Source: Acidobacteriota bacterium (GTDB lineage Bacteria > Acidobacteriota > Terriglobia > UBA7540). Taken from it: a stretch of DNA of 46,956 nt. The notes beneath the pieces were generated by a model. It had not been told where the DNA came from, made no database searches, and saw nothing but the letters and a program-made list of their open reading frames with translations. Below, one piece after another: positions 41,944 to 46,956 of this stretch (its first letter is position 1; each line of letters starts with the position of its first letter). The stretch covers positions 1 through 46,956 of the forward strand of contig JAKAWG010000035.1 in the NCBI GenBank assembly GCA_021817045.1, in the 5' to 3' direction. A program made the translations under genes and the position numbers.

Positions 41944-42270
41944 GTGAACCATCTCCTTGTTTGGAAATAGAATTCAGACAACTGCCCGTGCACTCGTTTG
42001 CCCGCGCGTCGGTGGATGTCCGTGGGCTTGGTGGTTTGAACAATGCTTTGTGACGAGCGTCACCGACAATTCTGGTGTTGGAGTCGTCCACTTAGGAAAC
42101 GCTGGCCGCGACAAGGGCGAGAGGCCAGATTAAAATTGGATTGAAATATCGGGCGGCGAGGAAAGAAGATTCAGGGGTCAGCACCTCAGCATGGCGGTGA
42201 GAGCTCATAGTCTTAGCCGTGCAAGTTTCGACCGGCAGTCGGCCGACTAACTGACAGCTCTTGTGCGCGG
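41944..42270. other. Upstream region of the directionality-factor-like gene
   Basis: A 327-bp non-coding stretch. It contains the dyad GTGACG-AG-CGTCAC (42050-42063), a likely operator, and ACCGGCAGTCGGCCGAC near 42230. No clear -35/-10 pair is visible. Frames in this stretch lack support. Confidence 0.4.
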
Positions 42271-42567
42271 ATGCCGCTGCTCGCCAAGACGACCGCAGGA
42301 AAAACAATTGGAAAATTCACCTTGGATGACTACCGAATCGTACATCTTACTCATTCTCAGAACGATAGTATAAACATTCTGCAACCGGAATATTTGGCGC
42401 TTTCTCCCGGCTTGCAGCGGTTCTCCGGGAGACAATTGCATGAGGTTTGGAAGGAGCTTTTGTCTGCTAGGGAAAGGGAAAAATTCGTCTCTGGCCATTG
42501 GGACACCGCGATCAGTGTTCTCAAGAATGATAAGTTGAGAGCATACCTCTCCGAAAGGTATGTGTAA
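42271..42567 (+). CDS. Small protein of unknown function
   Basis: 98 residues with balanced composition: a strand-rich first half (TIGKFTLDDYRIVHLTHSQND) and a helical second half (GRQLHEVWKELLSAREREKFVSGHWDTAISVLKNDKLRAYL). It looks like a real folded protein, unlike the basic frame on the other strand. No family recognised. It is the only plus-strand gene among leftward ones here, and the ribosome site is weak. Confidence 0.45.
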   Translation: MPLLAKTTAGKTIGKFTLDDYRIVHLTHSQNDSINILQPEYLALSPGLQRFSGRQLHEVWKELLSAREREKFVSGHWDTAISVLKNDKLRAYLSERYV

Positions 42568-42596
42568 TAGATCGCTTAAACGCCCGCGACGCGGCC

Positions 42597-43283
42597 TTAC
42601 ATGTAAGCCAAGCCTTTTAGGAGAACCAAATCCAAGAACCACACCTGGTCAACCTTGCCGAGATTTATTTCCTTTGGGTAGGATTTGATGAAATTGAGGA
42701 TTTGCCTGTCGCTGAAACGGTGAATGTCGTTTCCGTTGCCGTTGTTTCGTCGCCCGCCTTGAAAGCCATCGCGCAACCATCCCCTCTCAACCCACTTCCG
42801 AATGTTGCGATGATCCTCGCCGAGGCAAAGTTCAAGGTCGCGGATTGTGTAGCCCTCAGTCACTCGCCGCGAATGGCCGAGCGACTTGATTTTCATCACC
42901 ACGGATGTTTCCGTTCGCTTCAGGCGTTTTGCAATCGTGGCTGCCGAAACCTTGCCGAGCAATTTGTCGAGCGTCTCCATCTCCACCGGCGTCCACGGTC
43001 GGCGGTCGGGATGCATGGTCAATCCGAGGCGCTGCGCCTGCCGCTTGACGTACCAGCGCGGGAACCCGGTTTGCCGCATCAATTCCTTGATGGCCCGCCC
43101 GCGCCGATGAAGCCCGCCGTGATAGTGGGCGCGCAGGTAGGCGTCGTGCTGAGGCAGCCAATTGTATTTGAGCTTCGCCCGCCGTCGCCTCTCGGCCCGG
43201 CATTTGAGGCAGAATTTGGCTTCAATCGGCGCGCGGTCTCGCCTGCCCTCTTCGATTGTGCCGCCGCAATTAACGCAGGTCAT
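42597..43283 (-). CDS. Zinc-ribbon and helix-turn-helix DNA-binding protein
   Basis: 228 residues from the ATG at 43283. An N-terminal zinc ribbon (MTCVNCGGTIEE ... FCLKCRAERRRR) is followed by several helix-turn-helix or SANT-like units: RGRAIKELMRQTGFPRWYVKRQAQRLGL, WTPVEMETLDKLLGKVSAATIAKRLKRTETSVVMKIKSLG and YTIRDLELCLGEDHRNIRKWVERGWL. A DNA-binding regulator is likely. It overlaps the previous gene by 14 bp. Similar mobile-element regulators are known, but I cannot name this one. Confidence 0.68.
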   Translation of the reverse strand: MTCVNCGGTIEEGRRDRAPIEAKFCLKCRAERRRRAKLKYNWLPQHDAYLRAHYHGGLHRRGRAIKELMRQTGFPRWYVKRQAQRLGLTMHPDRRPWTPVEMETLDKLLGKVSAATIAKRLKRTETSVVMKIKSLGHSRRVTEGYTIRDLELCLGEDHRNIRKWVERGWLRDGFQGGRRNNGNGNDIHRFSDRQILNFIKSYPKEINLGKVDQVWFLDLVLLKGLAYM

Positions 43284-44160
43284 GGCCGTCCTCCTGCGTG
43301 GCGGAATCGAAACTCGCAAGCTGTGCGCGAAGCCAATTGACCGTTTCCTGAGCGTTCCGCCATTCGCGCATCCGCTGGCAGTAACTCAGGCGCTCTTGCC
43401 GGATGTGTTCGGGAGTGCGCCAATCCTGACTGCCATAAGGCTTCGATTGGAAGGCCGCGCCGTACTCCGGACAGGCGGCGAGCGAGCCTCTGCCGACGTA
43501 TTCGTACAGGTGCTTCAGATATTGGGCTTCGGTCGGCTTCTCGCTGCGGCTTGTGGTGCGAAGGTCGCCGTACTTGGTGACAAGCATGCCGGTGAGCGCG
43601 GCGAGCGATTCGTAGAGTTTGCGCGGCTGGCGAATGATCGCATCGGGGATGTATCCGTGAATCAGGCCGTGGGCCGTGGCAAGCCTGCCGATCTTGCGGC
43701 GCATCGGCTTTTGAGCAACCCACGCTGCCCATTGCTCGCGTTTGTAATCGCTTGCCGCGTCGCCGAATTCCAAAACAGGGTTGTAAGGTCGGCAGACCCA
43801 CAGCGTTCGCGCCTTGCGTTCGGCAAGGGCGATTTTCCGTAACAGTTCCGCTTTCCGCCGTTCGTCGGGCGAAAGTTTTGGCGCTTCCTTTTTTGCTCGC
43901 TGCCGCGTGGCCCATGAGCGCAGCATCTTGAAAGCATCGGTGTGCCGCTGCATGTCCAGGCAGTAGAGGACGTAGTGTCGAAGGTGGGCCTGGATTTCGA
44001 GATGCGAGTTCAAACTGACCTCGCATCTCTCCAATCCCTCAATCAGTCCGGCAAGCCGCGCCCGCTCGACCGCGAAAGGCTTCTCGCCCTGTCGCGGAAT
44101 GCCGATAACCGGAGCTTTCTTGCCCGCCAGCTTTTGGAGAGTCGTAAGTGTGATTTCCAT
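43270..44160 (-). CDS. Uncharacterised ICE protein
   Basis: 296 residues, mostly helical and basic, soluble, without a signal or membrane helix. Recognisable but unnamed stretches: VLYCLDMQRHTDAFKMLRSWATRQRAKKE, RTLWVCRPYNPVLEFGDAASDYKREQWAAW and HGLIHGYIPDAIIRQPRKLYESLAALTGMLV. The ATG sits in a TAATG overlap with the intron-split gene, and the end overlaps the zinc-ribbon/HTH gene, so the three form one operon. Function unknown. Confidence 0.6.
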   Translation of the reverse strand: MEITLTTLQKLAGKKAPVIGIPRQGEKPFAVERARLAGLIEGLERCEVSLNSHLEIQAHLRHYVLYCLDMQRHTDAFKMLRSWATRQRAKKEAPKLSPDERRKAELLRKIALAERKARTLWVCRPYNPVLEFGDAASDYKREQWAAWVAQKPMRRKIGRLATAHGLIHGYIPDAIIRQPRKLYESLAALTGMLVTKYGDLRTTSRSEKPTEAQYLKHLYEYVGRGSLAACPEYGAAFQSKPYGSQDWRTPEHIRQERLSYCQRMREWRNAQETVNWLRAQLASFDSATQEDGHDLR

Positions 44161-44499
44161 TAGGCGGCGCTCCTTTCCGGCACGGGGTGCGCGATTTCGT
44201 AGCAGGAATCACAAAGGTCGGAATCGGCGGATGGAAGTTTCGGACGATTCTCAAGCTCGTCCCCGCAGCCGTTGCATTTCGTCCGCATGGCGCTTGCTAC
44301 CAGGTCGTCAAACTCCGGCTTGAAGGCGTAAAGCAATCGAAGCGCGTACCCCAACCCTTCCGCCTTCTGCCACAGCGCGTGCGCCGCGTCGGGATTCGAC
44401 TCGCGCACAGCCTTGCGATTCCACGTTTCGATTTGCCCCTCGACGTGGCAAAGAAGATTCTCGTAAATGAATCTGTTGAACCTCGGCCTTGAACTCTCA

Positions 44500-44517
44500 G
44501 TCCCGTCATTGCGGGAC
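44500..44517. repeat. Hairpin marking the intron insertion site
   Basis: GTCCCG-TCATTG-CGGGAC, a 6-bp stem with a 6-base loop, ends ten bases before the intron. Group IIC introns choose stem-loops followed by a short spacer. The homologous empty site in ardC (36360-36385) has a similar hairpin and the same spacer GCCCCGCCTG. Confidence 0.7.
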
Positions 44518-44527
44518 GCCCCGCCTG

Positions 44528-46395
44528 GTGTGCCGAGCATGTTCGACAGTTCGGAGGTGAAAGTCCTCTACCCAACCTGATGGAGGTGAAGGGTTAGCGA
44601 AGCGCAAGGGCGACGTCGCGAGGCGGGGTCCGAAGGAAGCGTGGAGCAAAAGTGCGGGCCGATGTACAAGAACCGGATTGGAGGCGTGAGCGCCGGGCGA
44701 GCGGGCCAGTAACCGCGAAGCCCATTTCCATCAAGGGCGCGGAGCGTAAATCCGGCGGCGATGCACGGAAGGCGGTCGAACTTACCTCGGGAGATCTGCT
44801 TCGTGTCACGAATCCGTGACTGAGGGTGGCGCAAGCCATCCTGACCGCGAAGCAGAAGTCAGCAGAGGGCATAGTACCCGTCGAAGGGATGGGGAAGGCC
44901 CGAACGGAAGGCAAGGGCAAGTAAGCGACGCAACTCATGAGCGACCCGTGGCCGAAAATCCAGATGGAACTGGCCTTCTCGCCGGAGCCGAAGGGTGAAG
45001 CCTCGAAGCCCGGAGGAGAAGGGACTGAATCGCTCGCGGCGAAGCATCCGGCTGAAAGCCCGGCGGCAACTGAGACGCTAATGGAGGAGGTGGTCGAGCA
45101 AGAAAACCTTAAGGAAGCGTTGCGACGGGTCAAGGCTAACAAAGGAAGTCCTGGCGTGGACGGTATGACCGTTCATCAGTTGCCGGGATACCTGAAAGAG
45201 CATTGGCCAATCATCCGGGAACAGTTGCTGAGCGGGACTTACAAACCGCAGCCGGTGAAGCGGGTGGAAATCCCGAAGCCGGACGGAGGGGTGCGAAAGC
45301 TTGGCATCCCGACGGTGCTGGACCGATTGGTCCAGCAGGCGGTGATGCAGGTTCTACAGAGGCGCTGGGACCGGGCGTTCTCCGAACAGAGCTACGGTTT
45401 CCGTCCCTATCGCTCGGCGCATCAGGCGGTGGCCCAGGCACAGCAGTATATCGCCGCAGGCTACGGCTGGTGCGTTGATCTCGACCTGGAGAAATTCTTC
45501 GATCGAGTCAACCACGACAAACTGATGGGTCAGGTGGCGAAGCGGGTAACGGACAAACGGCTACTGAAGCTCATCCGGGCATTTCTGAATGCTGGGGTGA
45601 TGGAGAACGGATTGGTGAGTTCGGTGGATGAGGGTACGCCGCAAGGCGGGCCGTTGTCCCCTCTGCTGTCAAACCTCGTACTCGACGAACTGGACCGGGA
45701 GTTGGAGCGGCGCGGTCATCGCTTCGTGCGGTATGCGGACGACTGCAACATTTACGTGCGCAGCCAACGGGCGGGACAGCGGGTGATGGAGAGCGTCACG
45801 CGCTTCATCACGCGGAAGCTCAAGCTCAAGGTAAACCAGGAGAAGAGCGCGGTGGCACGACCGGCGGAGCGGAAGTTTCTGGGCTTCAGCTTTATCGGGG
45901 ATTCAGAGCCACGGCGAAGAATTGCGCCGAAGGCGCTGACACGATTTAAGCAGCGAGTCCGGGAACTGACGCAGCGGACGCGGGGTGTCAGTCTGGAACA
46001 GATGCTTCAGCCCTTAAGCAATTATCTGATCGGATGGCGAGCCTACTTCGGGTTTTGCCAGACGCCCTCGCAGCTCGAAGGTCTGGACTCGTGGATCCGG
46101 CGCCGGCTGCGGTCGGTGCTGTGGACGCAGTGGAAGCGGCGCAGGAGGCGCGTGGCGGAGCTACGCCGGCGTGGTGTGGGTCTTGATTGGGCGGTGAAGA
46201 CTGCCTGCAGCGCCCACGGCCCGTGGCGTCTCAGCCACAACCCAACCATCTGCCAAGCCCTGCCCAACGCCTACTTTGATGCGCTCGGTCTGCCCCGCTT
46301 GGCGACTTGGCTGCTGCTTAATCCACCGAACCGCCGTGTACGGACCCGTACGCACGGTGGTGTGGCAGGGGTGGGCGGGTGACCGCTCCCCCTAT
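44528..46395 (+). mobile_element. Group IIC-like intron with reverse transcriptase
   Basis: 1868 bp. The 5' end GTGTG fits the GUGYG rule, followed by the structured domain I (for example GTTCGGAGGTGAAAGTCCTC). The ORF occupies domain IV. Domain V is visible as CCGCCGTGTACGG-ACCC-GTACGCACGG (near 46329-46362), with the CGC-type catalytic triad of the IIC class. Domain VI follows and the element ends in CCTAT (AY rule) at 46395. Borders are confirmed because removing it restores a gene on the other strand. It inserted downstream of a hairpin, as IIC introns do. Confidence 0.85.
44937..46382 (+). CDS. ltrA: Group II intron reverse transcriptase/maturase
   Basis: 481 residues. RT blocks: NKGSPGVDGMTVHQL (RT0-1), RVEIPKPDGGVRKLGIPTVLDR (RT2), SYGFRPYRSAHQAV, DLDLEKFFDRVNHDKL (RT3), GTPQGGPLSPLLSN (about 234-246, RT4) and RYADDCNIYV (YADD 266-269, catalytic RT5). 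The maturase X domain includes YLIGWRAYFGFCQTPS and HGPWRLSHNP. No HNH endonuclease is seen, as in IIC types. The protein helps splicing and copies the intron RNA into DNA. The frame runs on through domains V and VI, so the last ~20 residues overlap ribozyme sequence. Confidence 0.93.
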   Translation: MSDPWPKIQMELAFSPEPKGEASKPGGEGTESLAAKHPAESPAATETLMEEVVEQENLKEALRRVKANKGSPGVDGMTVHQLPGYLKEHWPIIREQLLSGTYKPQPVKRVEIPKPDGGVRKLGIPTVLDRLVQQAVMQVLQRRWDRAFSEQSYGFRPYRSAHQAVAQAQQYIAAGYGWCVDLDLEKFFDRVNHDKLMGQVAKRVTDKRLLKLIRAFLNAGVMENGLVSSVDEGTPQGGPLSPLLSNLVLDELDRELERRGHRFVRYADDCNIYVRSQRAGQRVMESVTRFITRKLKLKVNQEKSAVARPAERKFLGFSFIGDSEPRRRIAPKALTRFKQRVRELTQRTRGVSLEQMLQPLSNYLIGWRAYFGFCQTPSQLEGLDSWIRRRLRSVLWTQWKRRRRRVAELRRRGVGLDWAVKTACSAHGPWRLSHNPTICQALPNAYFDALGLPRLATWLLLNPPNRRVRTRTHGGVAGVGG

Positions 46396-46461
46396 GCCGC
46401 TTGATGGCCGCATGGCCGCTCGTTGGTTCCTCTGACTGCCTCGATTTGATTTCCTCGGTCA

Positions 46462-46710
46462 CGGTTTGTTCTCCTTTTCTGCCCCGGTTCTCGCGGGGCA
46501 CCCGAGAGCGAGTGGGGCCTGCTCGCCAGGCCAAGGGCTGCTTTTTTGGAGGGGCCGGAAAATCGCGGTTTAATTTTTCGGAGGAACCAAAACCCGGAGG
46601 GTCACGCGCCAGCGTGAAAGCAGAAGCCCGCCGCGCCGCCAGCGCGCAGGCAGCTTTCCCATCTCGCCGTGCCCGCTAGAACAAGGGGCGCTAGAAAAGG
46701 CGCGTGATGG
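46462..46710 (-). promoter_or_regulatory. Structured leader, copy 2
   Basis: Homologous to the ardC leader at 36462-36710: the GCCCCG...CGGGGC hairpin next to AGAAAAGGAGA, a TTTTTTGGAGG-like block (twice here), an ACCCGGAGGG stretch and GCCGTGCCCGCTAGAA far upstream. It precedes the intron-split gene. Differences are spread over the segment, so the duplication is old and the conserved parts are probably selected. Confidence 0.65.
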
Positions 46711-46837
46711 AGGAAATCAAGGCAGACGGACGTGGAGGGAAGAAGGAACGAGGCGCCATACTTCCTTTAACGTTGCGATAATGCGTCCTCATGGTTTGAC
46801 AAGACGACAGTTTGTGCTTCAGGTATAAGTGGCTTTG

Positions 46838-46956
46838 TCAATCTGATTTGGCCCCACCTAACTGATTGATCTTTCGTGGTGCTTTTGTTTTCCCTTTCTT
46901 AAGTTCCTGGTCTTTCCGGATCTTTGGTGTTGCCTTGCTTCCGCTGGGGCTGGAGC
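46838..46956 (-). CDS. C-terminus of a basic protein, cut by the window edge
   Basis: An open frame enters from the right edge and ends with TGA at 46838-46840. About 39 residues are visible, very rich in Lys and Arg (TPKIRKDQELKKGKTKAPRKI, then NQLGGAKSD). It has the look of a basic protein tail, but no family can be named. The 127 bp between it and the leader copy show no gene. Confidence 0.3.
   Translation of the reverse strand, partial: SSPSGSKATPKIRKDQELKKGKTKAPRKINQLGGAKSD

Larger units (their letters stand above)
44160..46461 (-). pseudogene. ICE gene split by an antisense group II intron
   Basis: The two exons are 46461-46396 and 44527-44160. Joining them at the intron borders gives one continuous frame: VTEEIKSRQSEEPTSGHAAIKR, then PGGASRNDGTESSRPRFNRF and on to the stop, about 143 residues. 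The C-terminal part has two Cys pairs (KCNGCGDE, LCDSCYE), probably a zinc finger. The N-terminus resembles that of ArdC (TEEIK, GGAS) and the leader is homologous too. Because the intron lies on the other strand it cannot splice from this message, so the gene is interrupted. Start GTG at 46461 after AAAAGGAG. Confidence 0.75.

Overview
This GC-rich window is mostly an integrative and conjugative element (ICE). Gene content fits Acidobacteriota or a similar soil/sediment bacterium: an ECF-type sigma factor with a membrane anti-sigma and a CHAT/TPR protein, a MerTP fusion with a CopZ-like protein, and a Gp3-like directionality factor. The phylum is an inference from gene types, not from a marker gene.

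Left flank (1-5942): a decaying nitrosative-stress/denitrification island. It holds a broken membrane-anchored cytochrome c, a DUF2249 protein, a hemerythrin protein, a DUF542 (ScdA_N) protein, a DUF542-NnrS fusion, a truncated mobA and a frame-broken helix-turn-helix gene. Identical TGACAAAAGTCA boxes sit in front of the two divergent stress operons, and an FNR-like box lies upstream of the cytochrome. At 5943-5988 is the 3' part of tRNA-Arg(ACG), from anticodon loop to CCA, without a tRNA 5' half. This is an attachment-site scar and implies a second element, or a tandem copy, to the left.

Transfer region (6049-24673, all leftward): reading from the promoter at about 24.8 kb, the genes are virB2, virB3, virB4, a small membrane protein, virB9, a small ORF, virB10, virB5/trbJ, virB6/trbL, virB8, a ribbon-helix-helix protein, a repeat- and hairpin-rich oriT candidate (15950-16155), an accessory DNA-binding protein, virD4/trwB, a MobF relaxase-helicase, virB11, a RepB-type primase, an ICMT-like methyltransferase, a zinc-ribbon membrane protein, an excisionase and a tyrosine integrase. 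Many neighbours overlap by ATGA.

Regulatory and cargo region (24984-33802): a sigma factor and its putative anti-sigma are transcribed away from virB2. The two divergent promoters share the same box layout (GCATGATTTT, then TTTTTyGGCTCTT, then a TATA-like -10), so transfer genes and sigma factor are probably co-regulated. Convergent to them lie two membrane proteins of unknown function, a secreted CHAT/TPR protease-like protein, an XRE regulator with an 18-bp perfect palindrome in front, and a nucleoside-phosphorylase-like enzyme. A zinc-ribbon protein, a secreted Cys-rich protein and a PD-(D/E)XK-like nuclease follow.

Maintenance and metal region (33832-40401): an orphan ParB with a Cys cluster and an ArdC anti-restriction protein (both leftward), then a rightward MerR-controlled cassette: MerP-like, MerTP, CopZ-like Fe-S/Zn protein, Met-rich secreted protein, SHOCT membrane protein and SAM methyltransferase. 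No mercuric reductase is seen.

Right part (40699-46956): a recombination-directionality-factor-like protein, three little-known ICE genes, and a fourth gene split by a group IIC-like intron (44528-46395) inserted antisense immediately after a hairpin. Removing the intron restores the reading frame exactly, which fixes its borders. The interrupted gene and ardC share a homologous structured leader and N-terminus. The ICE continues beyond the right edge, and its other att site is not in view.
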